Below are positions 11,301 through 20,908 of a stretch of 64,000 nucleotides of DNA, in pieces. The notes beneath the pieces are model-generated. The model was not told the DNA's origin, ran no database searches, and saw only the letters and a list, made by a program, of their open reading frames with translations. The position numbers and the translations under genes were made by a program. Positions within the stretch are counted from its first letter, which is position 1, and each line of letters opens with the position of its first letter. Location: NCBI GenBank assembly GCA_902589825.1, contig CACIUL010000003.1:50792-114791 (forward strand), read 5' to 3'. This DNA is from an uncultured Verrucomicrobiota bacterium (GTDB taxonomy: Bacteria > Verrucomicrobiota > Verrucomicrobiia > Verrucomicrobiales > DEV007).

Positions 11301-11429
11301 CCGCTCCGGATCCACTCCATGAGCCCCGATCATGCCAATAATCCGACCCCCTAACTGATGGGTTTTCCCTGAGCCTGCAGAAGCAAGCACCATCAGGTTT
11401 TTGTCAAGAATATGTGTCTTTAATCCCAT
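8364..11429 (-). CDS. addA: UvrD/Rep-type helicase-nuclease, AddA/RecB-like
   Basis: Walker A ASAGSGKT, DEFQDTSP, VALTRAKRGLYV helicase motifs, C-terminal IIDYKTD nuclease motif; partner nuclease gene immediately upstream. Confidence 0.85.
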   Translation of the reverse strand: MGLKTHILDKNLMVLASAGSGKTHQLGGRIIGMIGAHGVDPERMVALTFTRKAAGEFIDSVLIRLAKAALDEEKAQELAGDVNRSFEVEPVLEKVVKALPRFQLGTIDSFFSRIVRGFQHELGISGGSFELIEGARLKLMMGDLIQGVLGKMLEEGEGRGFVHAFRRATAGKEQLSVLKNLEEFMKHWHGFWKAGPVLENFGGKDTFTNLPEISEWESQKHRLFSDLRTALDVSMGTDDWTQKNQEKAFKKMLDRIEEHTIGSGSLNSFFNNSRIFALSLEQVRQGASTIRLTYQRKEFELKEEVSCLLDRIIRLVGSCELAAAVERTEGIGRLIKRMDEECEGSLRNCGLLSFDDVKNLLGEWKRSEAGRLRRESVDFRLDGRFDHWFLDEFQDTSPAEWNGLQPLLDEAVSSEEGSLFVVGDKKQAIYGFKGGDISLFDRVRERFNRGMTVETMEESFRSCPAVLDLVNGVCGDGDLIGSLFGEVVANRWEWKDHVSASPDQNGEARVETVAKEDMNALLVKRLHEVGIGKKKLTCGVLLRTVDQVRKVVDYLKMEGFNVIEEGRRNPMTDSPVGVAIHGLIQWLANPADRYAEELILMSPLNSVLEERFGDAWYSRWEGLLEVAHSVGYATMVEELLAPLWDSLSGFSRHRVGDIVQALEECDASGPGAARGVRDWLADLEVGQAPGEAAIQVMTIHKAKGLGFDVVMIPHLSDNKVPNFQHYNVAKGKGGWLLDPPPAWVRQLTPELEEADLEWEEDERYEALCQLYVALTRAKRGLYVFLPVQSDKAGKEQPPRASLANLVRMSVLDSDGGFQSGESGWTEDKDIDQKDKEEELKEGSGLGEAMTLRSRMTPSSGKIKDFVTGSGGTGMKVGSEVHELFEAIAWLEEGEVPRMPRSRAGMIVEETLSDPEIHRLFEKDTTEVELYREQALDVIQEGKWLSGIVDRMHVWHGDDGNPEKVIIIDYKTDSITPDEIAEKYAGQMTCYRKALVDILGVEEENTECVIVSTANKALIELS

Positions 11430-14227
11430 CAGTTAACCCACTTCACCACCTCTTCCAGTTGATGATCCATTGCGATGTCAGCGAAATCATCATGTTTAAC
11501 CTTGTCAGCAGGAGGCCAGAAATTTCCCGCCGCGACCTGGGTCAATACCCACTCAGCACAACGCAGTGCTGACTTTTTGGTATCTTCACCGAAATCCGGC
11601 CAGGTTGAAATATTGACATCCTTCTCTGTTTGGCCAATCAAAAAATATCCTATCTCGTCCACATTGACTTTGTCATCCTTGTCACCCTCAAGGGCCAAAG
11701 CGTACAAGGGTATCTGCAGGTCAATCCAGCGGGCAGGATCCTGTTTCTGACCATCAGGTGATCCGGACACCGTGCAGAGGACATCATCAACCCCATCGAG
11801 ATGTTCCGGGCAGAATGTGTTTGCCTTCAATTTCTTGCAATGGGCGAAATCAACCCGGTCGATATTACTGCTCGTTTTGTAATCCAGCACCCTGATCAAC
11901 CCGTTCTTTTCGTTACGCTCAATCCGGTCGATCTTTCCTCCCAACTTCACCCCGCCGATCTCTTTTGCTAAATCCCTCTCAACCTCCTTAATACGCCATC
12001 CCTCTGCCCTCTGCCCTGCCTGGATGTGCGCGAACCACGACAAGCGTTGCCTCATGACCTCCCGCTGGATACGCACCGCTACGGCAGGATTCTCCCCGAA
12101 GCGTTCGCGAATCCATCGGTCCAGTTCATCATGAACCCACAATTCAATTCTCCTCGGATCATCATCCTCACGAGCCTCTGCATGCCGGCCGAACCTTTCA
12201 ACCACAGTATGGACAATGGTGCCAAAATCTCTCGCATTCCACTCCCGCCGCTCCTCCTCGGGACGGCTCATGCGCCGGATCCGGCTGAGGTAAAACCGGA
12301 AGGGGCAACTCAGGTAGGCTGAAAAATCAGTAACCCGTATTGACTTCATAGGTTCCGAGGTTCTTATCTGCCATTTCCATTGCTCCTCAATCTCCTTGGC
12401 AACCCCGGCTTCCGCCGGCTTTATTTCCTGAAAAAGAATAGAAACCTTCCCGGCAAGGTCCTTCCCCTTGGCAGACAGGAGCAACCTTGATGGCTTCAGG
12501 ACGTCACCGCCACTGGAGGATTTACCAACAAGCAAATCAACGCGCCCTTCCTTTTCCCTTGCCTTGAGCATTGCACGTAAAAGGTAAGCATCCCGTGCCG
12601 TCATCTGTTCTTCACCAACCAGCCCAAGAATACTCCTGGTTGATGCAGGCAACCAGGTGTCAGGAGTGCTCCTGAGCGGCACCAGCCCGTCATTCATGCC
12701 GCATATGACCAGGTGGGGACACGATTCATAAAATAACTCCAGCCATCCCTGCACGTCCAGAACACGTTCACCGTCAGGTGCCCGCTGTATAACCGGACGT
12801 AATCCCGCAAGTAACAGTTCCAGCCAATACCCGGCCGGACGTTCAAGCATCTCGGCCACTTTCGCCGTTTCCTCCAACCACTCAGCCGCATTGCTTTCAT
12901 GATCGGGATCCACCGAAGACAATAAACTTTTCATGCCCGAGTGAAACCCGTCACGCAAGAAACGGGCACGCGAATCCTTAAGCAATTCCATCGTCTCCAA
13001 GGCAAGTTCCACCTTCTTCAGATCATTCTCGGAACGCGACACATTTGGGTCCCCACCTGTATTCCCTGCATCATCAATTTCCGTTTGCAATACGCCCTTG
13101 ATCCGAATCAAATCATCACCGGAACCCACCATGTGTTTATCACGCAACTCGGAAAGCGCCTTTACCCGCTGGGCCCGTTTTTTACCCCTGACCTGAACCC
13201 CGCTCTCCTCAAATGATATCAAGTCAATTACCTCGGGTATGGCAGGCACACGCAAATAAGCCCGCCAAGCCGCCAGCCATCCAGCCAGGGAAGGCAATTG
13301 TGTTTTTCCCGGGTTAAAAACATTCCATCCCGACCGGTTGAATATACGTTCCAGGTTGCGGGAGACTTCCTCGTCAGCAGAACCAAGAGCCACTTCATTG
13401 GATGGGGAACCCGACTCAGCAACAATCTGGCATGCACGCTGCGCCTGCTGACGGGCATCGCCTGTCAGGACAACGGATCCTGACGCCGCGCCATCCTCAC
13501 CAGGCCAGAAAATGTCCTGGTCTATCCATTGCCCTAGTGGGCGCCCCCATTCATCAAAATCTTCTTCATTCTCGCCGCTGACCAGCACCTGAACCGGCAA
13601 TGGGCATTTATCAAGGATCGCCTCAGCAGCAATGGAAATGTCCGATACCCCGGCCAATACAACTTCCTTGGTTTCATCGGGCCAGGCAAATATTCCACTC
13701 TGGATCATCTCACTGCGACTTTTCCACCCCCAGTCGTTTAATTTGCTCTCAACCCTGCCCTCCAGCTCGGCTAATTCCTGCCATCTTTCCTCCTCAACCG
13801 ATCCCTTCATTCGGCGCGCAGCACTGCGCATTGTGAGTGCTGCAGAGGAAAGACTTGCTCTCAACTGGGCCAGTGACTTGGCCAGGCTAATTGACCAGTT
13901 GGCAACTGAACCGTCCGGAGGAGTTGGAAAAGTGACAGAGAATTCACCCCAATCAGTTATTGAATCCAGTACCTCAACCCATGCGATAAGCTCAACTGAA
14001 TCAGGAGCACAACCTTCTCCTCTCAAGAAAAAAGCAGGTGTGTGAACCTTCGGTGAAAGGACGCCGCCACGCTCGGCAAGCGCCTGGCGCAACCGACGAC
14101 CACTCTGTGCCGTGGGCACGATAACCAGCATCCCGGGCAAGCGTTCCCGCCGTTCCCACAGCCAGTCGCCAAGGACATCACTGAAAGGCCGGTTCCAATC
14201 AAATAATTGACGTTCAACAGACATCAA
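11429..14227 (-). CDS. addB: PD-(D/E)XK nuclease family protein, AddB-like
   Basis: SCPFRFYLSRI and VLDYKTSS nuclease motifs; stop overlaps addA start (TGATG). Confidence 0.8.
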   Translation of the reverse strand: MMSVERQLFDWNRPFSDVLGDWLWERRERLPGMLVIVPTAQSGRRLRQALAERGGVLSPKVHTPAFFLRGEGCAPDSVELIAWVEVLDSITDWGEFSVTFPTPPDGSVANWSISLAKSLAQLRASLSSAALTMRSAARRMKGSVEEERWQELAELEGRVESKLNDWGWKSRSEMIQSGIFAWPDETKEVVLAGVSDISIAAEAILDKCPLPVQVLVSGENEEDFDEWGRPLGQWIDQDIFWPGEDGAASGSVVLTGDARQQAQRACQIVAESGSPSNEVALGSADEEVSRNLERIFNRSGWNVFNPGKTQLPSLAGWLAAWRAYLRVPAIPEVIDLISFEESGVQVRGKKRAQRVKALSELRDKHMVGSGDDLIRIKGVLQTEIDDAGNTGGDPNVSRSENDLKKVELALETMELLKDSRARFLRDGFHSGMKSLLSSVDPDHESNAAEWLEETAKVAEMLERPAGYWLELLLAGLRPVIQRAPDGERVLDVQGWLELFYESCPHLVICGMNDGLVPLRSTPDTWLPASTRSILGLVGEEQMTARDAYLLRAMLKAREKEGRVDLLVGKSSSGGDVLKPSRLLLSAKGKDLAGKVSILFQEIKPAEAGVAKEIEEQWKWQIRTSEPMKSIRVTDFSAYLSCPFRFYLSRIRRMSRPEEERREWNARDFGTIVHTVVERFGRHAEAREDDDPRRIELWVHDELDRWIRERFGENPAVAVRIQREVMRQRLSWFAHIQAGQRAEGWRIKEVERDLAKEIGGVKLGGKIDRIERNEKNGLIRVLDYKTSSNIDRVDFAHCKKLKANTFCPEHLDGVDDVLCTVSGSPDGQKQDPARWIDLQIPLYALALEGDKDDKVNVDEIGYFLIGQTEKDVNISTWPDFGEDTKKSALRCAEWVLTQVAAGNFWPPADKVKHDDFADIAMDHQLEEVVKWVN

Positions 14228-14388
14228 GCACTCTTGCTTTTCAGCTCACGGGATACATTCTATTCAAAGGCGGAACTGATTAAATGCAGTTTTGCAAGAT
14301 TAGTTCATGGACCAGTTTCCTCAACTCTTGAATTCTGCGAATTTCGCTCCCTTAAAGGCAGAATACGGTTTGCTCCCATATCATATTA

Positions 14389-16314
14389 TCAAGGGTTGGA
14401 ATTCAGCCTGCTGATCACCTCGTTCGTATCCGGCAGGCAACCACCCCACGTTCCTCCCCCGGTATTCTGGAGTGCAGCCCACATCCGGACCGAGTCCGGC
14501 AACTCGGGGTCCGCTACAAGGTTCGGGTGCATGCCCCGGCCATTAAATTCAGGATCATCCCCGACATAATTCACCTGCCCGCTACAACCATCCCTTCCAA
14601 TTTCTATCTCAACGAGGTCTCCATCACGCAATTTGCCGAGCTCTCCACCCGCGAGGGCTTCAGGACCGACGTGCCCAATGCAGGGACCGGCCGAAAAACC
14701 GGAAAATCGCCCATCAGTGATCAAGGGATTACAGCTCAAGGCCTCCGTATACTTGAGGGCACTTGTAACCTGTGCAGTTTCCGGCATTCCCGCACCAAGA
14801 GGCCCCCTGCCGAGCAGCACGATTACCTCCCCTGGCTTAACCCGGTCTTCGCCCGTTGATTTCACCGCACTGATGGCACTTTGCTCATCCACAAAAACCC
14901 GGGCCCTGTCCCTGTGGTAATAGGTATCAGCATCACCAAACAGTTCCGTGGCTATTGCCGTTGCCTTCACGATAGCCCCGTCGGGCGCAAGGTTTCCGGA
15001 AAGAAAGGCCAGGGTCCTTGCCAACCCTCTGGATTTCGCCCTTTCAGGTGACATCACAACCTCATCCGGATCGACTCCGTCCTTGGCGTGCAAAATCTCG
15101 CGAAATCGTCTCCTGCGCTCGGACTTTTCCCAAGCTTCCAGGTTTTCACCAAGGGTCTTGCCACTCACCGTCAGGCAGGAAAGGTCCAGGGCATCAAGCC
15201 CTCGCAAATGCAACATCACCTCAGGCACTCCCCCGGCAAGAAACACCTGCACGGTCATGAAGTTGTTCGGGCCGTTTGGCAATACGTCAACGAGGCGTGG
15301 CACCTTCCGGTTAATTCTCAGCCAGTCCTCCATACACGGAGCCTTTAACCCCGCACTGCGGGCAATGGCAGGAAGATGCAGCAACAGGTTGGTCGAACCA
15401 CCCATTGCCGCATGCACTGCCATGGCGTTGGTTACCGATGCATCGGTGATCACGTCACGAAGCCGCAGGGCGGACTCGCTCATCGCCACCAGGGCACGGG
15501 CGGAAGCCCTGCCGATATCCAGCCATACCTGTTCTCCTGAAGGAGCAAGGGCAGAATGAGGCAGGGCCATCCCGAGTGCCTCGGCCACCGCCTGTGACGT
15601 TGCTGCAGTACCAAAGAACTGGCACCCCCCACCGGCACTGGCACATGCAGCACATCCTGCCTGCGCAGCCTCCTTGAGGGTCATCTCCCCGTGGGAAAAG
15701 CGTGCCCCGATGGACTGAACAGTCCCTGCATCCTCACCACGATCCGGAGGAAGCGTCACTCCTCCCGGGACAATAATGCCAGGGAAACCACACTCCTCGG
15801 CCAGTGCCATCATTGTTGCAGGCAGCCCCTTGTCGCAGGTCGCCACCCCCATTACCCCCCTGCGAGTCGGGAGTGAGCGCACCAGCCGTGCCATAAGTTC
15901 AGCTGCACTATTACGATAAGCCAGGCTGTCCATCATACCCCTTGTCCCCTGCGTGCGTCCGTCACAGGGATCCGAGCAATGAGCCGCAAACGGCAGCCAG
16001 CCGGATTCCTTGAACTCCCGTGCTGCCGCGGCGGCTACCATGGAAACCTCCCAGTGGCCGGTATGATAACCAAGTGCAACCGGAGAACCGTCATCAGCCC
16101 GGATCCCACCCGCCGTGGTCAGGATCAGCACCTGTTCGGCAGTCATTAACTTCGGGTCAACCCCCATCGCGACGTTATGGGACCAGCCAAACAGGTCCCC
16201 ACTGGGTTTTTCCCTTAACATGTCCTCGGTAAAGGGCAGAAGTCCGCTCCTCGCGGGCATTTTGGTCCTCACGCCATAGGCTTGCTCAGAGAGTTCCAGA
16301 AAATTCGCATCCAT
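14389..16314 (-). CDS. IlvD/Edd family dehydratase, YjhG/YagF-type (putative D-xylonate dehydratase)
   Basis: Full-length IlvD/Edd-like protein (HCSDPCDGRTQGTRGMMDS, VATCDKGLPATMMAL, NPLITDGRFSGFSAGPCIGHV); start chosen at MDANFLELSEQ. Confidence 0.85.
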   Translation of the reverse strand: MDANFLELSEQAYGVRTKMPARSGLLPFTEDMLREKPSGDLFGWSHNVAMGVDPKLMTAEQVLILTTAGGIRADDGSPVALGYHTGHWEVSMVAAAAAREFKESGWLPFAAHCSDPCDGRTQGTRGMMDSLAYRNSAAELMARLVRSLPTRRGVMGVATCDKGLPATMMALAEECGFPGIIVPGGVTLPPDRGEDAGTVQSIGARFSHGEMTLKEAAQAGCAACASAGGGCQFFGTAATSQAVAEALGMALPHSALAPSGEQVWLDIGRASARALVAMSESALRLRDVITDASVTNAMAVHAAMGGSTNLLLHLPAIARSAGLKAPCMEDWLRINRKVPRLVDVLPNGPNNFMTVQVFLAGGVPEVMLHLRGLDALDLSCLTVSGKTLGENLEAWEKSERRRRFREILHAKDGVDPDEVVMSPERAKSRGLARTLAFLSGNLAPDGAIVKATAIATELFGDADTYYHRDRARVFVDEQSAISAVKSTGEDRVKPGEVIVLLGRGPLGAGMPETAQVTSALKYTEALSCNPLITDGRFSGFSAGPCIGHVGPEALAGGELGKLRDGDLVEIEIGRDGCSGQVNYVGDDPEFNGRGMHPNLVADPELPDSVRMWAALQNTGGGTWGGCLPDTNEVISRLNSNP

Positions 16315-16443
16315 ACCTTGGATGTTCTCCCGCAGGGAAGCTGAAATCCACTGAAAAAACCTTGATCCCGGGCACGACTTCACTCAATCTGCGCTACGTG
16401 CAGTGGCTAACCTGCATGAGAACAACCCATATTATATACGACA

Positions 16444-17448
16444 ATGGCACGCCCAGTTACACTCTTCACCGGCCAGTGGGCCGATCTCGACACGGACACT
16501 ATTTGCGCCAAGGCCAAATCCTTTGGTTATGACGGCGTGGAACTAGGCTGCTGGGGCGACCACTTTGAGGTCGACAAGGCTGACGCTGATTACTGTAAAG
16601 CCAAGCGCGAGACCCTGGAAAAGCATGGACTTTCCTGTTACGCAATCTCCACCCACCTCGTCGGCCAGGCTGTCTGTGACAACATTGATGCACGCCACGA
16701 GCAAATACTTCCACCATACATCTATGGTGATGGAGACCCGGAAGGCGTTCGGCAGCGTGCCGCTGAGGAACTGATCAAGACAGCCCACGCGGCAAAGGAA
16801 TTCGGTGTCAAGGTCATCAATGGTTTTACCGGTTCCTCCATTTGGCACCTGGTATATTCCTTTCCGCCGGTTCTTCCCGGACAGATTGATGCCGGCTATG
16901 AGGACTTCGCCAAGCGCTGGAAGCCCATCCTTGATGAGTTCGTAAAATGCGATGTCAAGTTCGGGCTGGAAGTACACCCAACCGAGATCGCCTTTGACAT
17001 TGCCTCTGCACAACGTGCCATCGATGCACTCGACGGACATCCGGCCTTTGGCTTCAACTATGACCCTTCACACTTCGGTTACCAAGGAGTCGATTATGTG
17101 GAGTTCATCTATCGATTTGCCGACCGCATTAATCATGTCCACATGAAAGACGTAAGCTGGTCGGAGAGCCCGAAAGATGCAGGGGTTTTCGGAGGACATG
17201 TTGACTTCCACAACCCTTCCCGCTTCTGGGACTTCAAGTCCGTGGGTCGCGGAAACATCAACTTCGAGAAAATCATCCGTGCCCTCAACGATATCAAATA
17301 CATGGGACCACTGAGCGTTGAGTGGGAGGATGGTGCAATGGATCGTGAATTCGGCGCCACTGAGAGCTGCCAATTCGTCAGGGATGTTGACTTCCCGCCA
17401 AGCGACATTGTCTTCGACGCACAGTTCGCCGAGAATTCAGAAGAATAA
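16444..17448 (+). CDS. Sugar phosphate isomerase/epimerase (xylose isomerase-like TIM barrel)
   Basis: [50 protein letters not shown] motifs. Confidence 0.9.
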   Translation: MARPVTLFTGQWADLDTDTICAKAKSFGYDGVELGCWGDHFEVDKADADYCKAKRETLEKHGLSCYAISTHLVGQAVCDNIDARHEQILPPYIYGDGDPEGVRQRAAEELIKTAHAAKEFGVKVINGFTGSSIWHLVYSFPPVLPGQIDAGYEDFAKRWKPILDEFVKCDVKFGLEVHPTEIAFDIASAQRAIDALDGHPAFGFNYDPSHFGYQGVDYVEFIYRFADRINHVHMKDVSWSESPKDAGVFGGHVDFHNPSRFWDFKSVGRGNINFEKIIRALNDIKYMGPLSVEWEDGAMDREFGATESCQFVRDVDFPPSDIVFDAQFAENSEE

Positions 17449-17592
17449 CCTTCCCGGGATCCATCATCAGTGGGCAACCGGTATGTGGGACAACTCGCAT
17501 TGCGAGGGTGCTCTCAACCCCGTTGCGCACCATTTCCTCCCCCTGACAAACCCAATGACATCAACCGATGTGACCTTCACCTGTAATCATCC

Positions 17593-19377
17593 ATGCCCTT
17601 GAAACACTTGCTGCTATGGTTCATCACCTCAGCGCTAACCTCCTCCTTGGTTCCCGCTGAGCTCATCGTCCCGAAAATCTTCAGTGACGGCATGGTCATC
17701 CAGCGCGACCGGCCAATCCACGTCTGGGGCATTACCTCTCCCGGGGAAAATGTACGGGTGATACTGGGAGCCCGTGACCTCAGCGTGCGCGCAGGCAAGG
17801 ACGGGAAATGGTCAATGGAACTGGCACCCATCGAGGCATCATCACAGGCAATTTCCCTTACCATCCGGTCTGCAGGCCAGACTGTCGAGTATGACAATAT
17901 TCTGGTTGGCGATGTATGGCTGCTGGGTGGGCAAAGTAACATGGAGGATGTCCTGGAGAGCATCTATCATGGGGATACCGAGGTCATTTCCGCGAACTTC
18001 CCTGCCATCCGGCTGATGACCATTCCCCAGCAGGCAACGGCAAAGCCCGAGCAGGATATCAAGAGAATCAATGAATTTAACGGCTGGACCAATCGTTACG
18101 AGTTGAAGGGTCAATGGCGGATCTGCACACCAAAGTCAGTCGCCCGCTTCTCAGCCATCGGGTATATCTTTGGCCGCCGTCTGCACATGGTTTCCGGGGT
18201 CCCAATAGGTTTGATAGACGCCTCGGTAGGCGGCACCACCGTTGAGGCATGGACTTCCCGTGCCAAGTTGGCAGGCATTAACGGTGCCAAGCCTCTCATC
18301 GATGAGTGGGATTCCAAAATCAGTGAATACGATGCCGCAGCAAGCCTTGCTGCAAAAATCAGGAATTGGGAAAAGGACACCGAGCGAAGGCGGGCCAAGG
18401 GTGAAAAACCCAACCCGAAACCTACTGAACCGGCACAGGATCCTGCAAGTGACCGGAATAATCCGGGAGCCTCCTACAATGCGATGATTGCCCCTGTTTC
18501 AGGTCTCAATATTCGCGGTGCACTTTTCAACCAGGGCTACAACAATGCCCTGGGCAACGCCCGACCGCAACTCTACAGGCAAACCTTCCAGGCAATGATC
18601 GAGGACTGGCGCTCCGCATTCCGGGATCCTGATCTGCCCTTCGCCGTCATTGGACTGACTCCGGGAGGACAGCCACAGACACTGGATAACTTCGAACTGC
18701 GCATGGTCGATCCCGCCCCCTATATTCGCGAGGCACAGCATGCCGCCACACGAAGCCTCAAGAACACAGCCTACCTCCCGGCCTACGATCAACAGGTACC
18801 GTGGTATCACCCCCACAAGAAATTTGAACTGGGGGAACGGGCCGCCCGCTGGGCACTGAACACCTGCTACCATCACAAAAATATCGGCTGGAAACCGGTC
18901 GAACTCATTGCCGCTGAAAACCGCGGGGATCACTTCGAGCTGGTTTTTGAAAAACCGGTTCGGGTTCATGACGGCCGGCCTTTCAGCGGTTTTGCCATTG
19001 CGGGTGAAAATCAGCATTTCGTGCCTGCCACGGCCGAGTTTGTGGTCACCGGGCAGGACAAACACAAGCGTGACCAGCATGACGAAAAACGCCTGAAAGT
19101 ATCGAGCCCGCTGGTAAAAAAACCGGTAGCCGTGCGTTACGCCTGGTCACGCAATCCACTGGGAAATGCCGTCAACTCAGCCCACCATGAAAGGACCATC
19201 CCCATCCCATCGTTCAGGACGGACAACTGGGACTGGCCGGAGGCACCCTTCGCCGTACAGGGAAATGATGCGGAAAACTCCCACCGCGAAGCGATCCGGG
19301 ACTTGCGCAACGCAGCACGCGACAACAACACTGGACGGCTTCAGGCTCTCAATGTGCCGGAGGCGACTGGAAAGTAA
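17593..19377 (+). CDS. Sialate O-acetylesterase-type SGNH hydrolase
   Basis: IFSDGMVIQRDRPIHVWG, LLGGQSNM, GVPIGLIDASVGGTTVEAW motifs; signal peptide. Confidence 0.9.
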   Translation: MPLKHLLLWFITSALTSSLVPAELIVPKIFSDGMVIQRDRPIHVWGITSPGENVRVILGARDLSVRAGKDGKWSMELAPIEASSQAISLTIRSAGQTVEYDNILVGDVWLLGGQSNMEDVLESIYHGDTEVISANFPAIRLMTIPQQATAKPEQDIKRINEFNGWTNRYELKGQWRICTPKSVARFSAIGYIFGRRLHMVSGVPIGLIDASVGGTTVEAWTSRAKLAGINGAKPLIDEWDSKISEYDAAASLAAKIRNWEKDTERRRAKGEKPNPKPTEPAQDPASDRNNPGASYNAMIAPVSGLNIRGALFNQGYNNALGNARPQLYRQTFQAMIEDWRSAFRDPDLPFAVIGLTPGGQPQTLDNFELRMVDPAPYIREAQHAATRSLKNTAYLPAYDQQVPWYHPHKKFELGERAARWALNTCYHHKNIGWKPVELIAAENRGDHFELVFEKPVRVHDGRPFSGFAIAGENQHFVPATAEFVVTGQDKHKRDQHDEKRLKVSSPLVKKPVAVRYAWSRNPLGNAVNSAHHERTIPIPSFRTDNWDWPEAPFAVQGNDAENSHREAIRDLRNAARDNNTGRLQALNVPEATGK

Positions 19378-19422
19378 GCGTGTCCCGGCTTTATCCTGAT
19401 TTTGCAACCCGGTTGTTCTCAA

Positions 19423-20658
19423 TCACCAGGCCAGCAACTTGGACTTGGTTCGTACAATGAACCTCCCGCCGGCAACTGCCGGCGTGGCTGTGGTCCCCTC
19501 CGGCAGTTTTGCCTCCTGCAACACCTTGAACCTATCCCCTGCCTGCAATACAACCACATCACCGGTAGATGAAAAATTGACGATCTTTTCACCGACTGCG
19601 ATGGGCGAACTGAAAGTCTTACCCCGTGAGGCAATCCGCTCCCGGTCATACATCACCTCCCCCTGCGGCAGTTTCACGCAGGTTACCAGTCCACTGTCCG
19701 ACCAAAGGTAAAGTCGTCCATTATGCACAAGTGGTGTCGGCACATGCGGCACCGCCTTGTCCAGCTGGAAAACCTTTTCCAGTTGCGCCCCTTCCTTACC
19801 CGGCCGCAAAGCAACCAGCCGTTTCTTTCCCGTGACAAATCCACAAGTGGCAATCACAAGGCCGTTCCAGAAAATGGGTGAACCAATGGCACGCTGCTTG
19901 TCCTTGATATCAAATACCACTGTTGACCATCTCTCTTTGCCGGTCGCCAGGTCAATACCGCTGACACCCTGTTGCCAGTCCGCGACAACCACCTCTTTGC
20001 CCCCATCAGCACGGGTGCGAATACATGGCGTGGAATAAGTGGCGCGCATGGCTTCACGGGAAACTTTCCAGAGCTCCCTGCCCGACCTTGTATCCAGGGC
20101 AATGATGAAGTTACCACCCTCCTGGTCATTGCCGATCACCAGTTTTCCATCAACGACAATCGGTGACACTCCATAGCCATGGCCGCTCTTGTAGGCTCCG
20201 AGGTTTTTGCGCCACAATTCCTCACCTTCATGGGAATAGGCTATTGCCAGTATCATTTTTGGTTGTCCCCAGAGAACATATACCCCGTGGGCATCAGCAG
20301 CGGGAGTGCTGGTTGCATAACTGTTCATCTTGTGGCGCTTGTGGGCGACTGACTCAAGTTCCTCTTGCCACAGCTGCTTACCCGAGTCCCGGTCAAAACA
20401 TAAAAGCAGGCGCTTCTCTCCACCGCTCAGTGCAGAGGTCACAAACACTTTTTTACCCCAGATCACCGGGCTGGAGTTGCCTTCCCCGGGTAGCTCCACG
20501 CTCCATCTACTTGATGCCTCGCTCCACTCGACCGGTAATTCCACGCCCGGGGCACCGTTACCACTGCCATTCGGTCCACGAAATCGCGGCCAATTCTCCT
20601 CAGGTGCCGCGCAAAGGCTGCCGCAGAAAACGGCTAAGGCTGCAAGTCTTAAAAGCAT
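19423..20658 (-). CDS. PQQ-binding-like beta-propeller repeat protein
   Basis: ENWPRFRGPNGSG, repeated blade motifs (DRDSGKQLWQEE, DTRSGRELWKVS, DLATGKERWST); signal peptide. Confidence 0.9.
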   Translation of the reverse strand: MLLRLAALAVFCGSLCAAPEENWPRFRGPNGSGNGAPGVELPVEWSEASSRWSVELPGEGNSSPVIWGKKVFVTSALSGGEKRLLLCFDRDSGKQLWQEELESVAHKRHKMNSYATSTPAADAHGVYVLWGQPKMILAIAYSHEGEELWRKNLGAYKSGHGYGVSPIVVDGKLVIGNDQEGGNFIIALDTRSGRELWKVSREAMRATYSTPCIRTRADGGKEVVVADWQQGVSGIDLATGKERWSTVVFDIKDKQRAIGSPIFWNGLVIATCGFVTGKKRLVALRPGKEGAQLEKVFQLDKAVPHVPTPLVHNGRLYLWSDSGLVTCVKLPQGEVMYDRERIASRGKTFSSPIAVGEKIVNFSSTGDVVVLQAGDRFKVLQEAKLPEGTTATPAVAGGRFIVRTKSKLLAW

Positions 20659-20831
20659 GGGGAATATGTAGCCTAGTGAAAAAGCGGATGCACCAGCAAT
20701 TCATTCTGTATGCCGAAAATCTTCAGCCTCTGTGACGAAATCCTCACCATTCTTATATTTGCTATCACCTGCGATTGCTTCATCAACGAACATCCTGAAT
20801 CCCTTCGCCCCTGAATGAAGTCCCTCAACTT

Positions 20832-20900
20832 GAGTTATTTTATATTAACTATAATTATTATAATAAATTAGTTTAATTTAGTTAATAATCACTTATATTT
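20832..20900. promoter_or_regulatory. AT-rich tract between divergent genes, possible promoter/regulatory region
   Basis: ttattttatattaactataattattataataaattagtttaatttagttaataatcacttatat is almost pure A/T in otherwise GC-balanced surroundings. Confidence 0.4.
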
Positions 20901-20908
20901 GCTCTCCA

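Noticed and set aside
14948-15559. 203-aa plus-strand ORF
   Set aside because: Antisense to the YjhG-type dehydratase; Ser/Arg/Pro-rich shadow translation.
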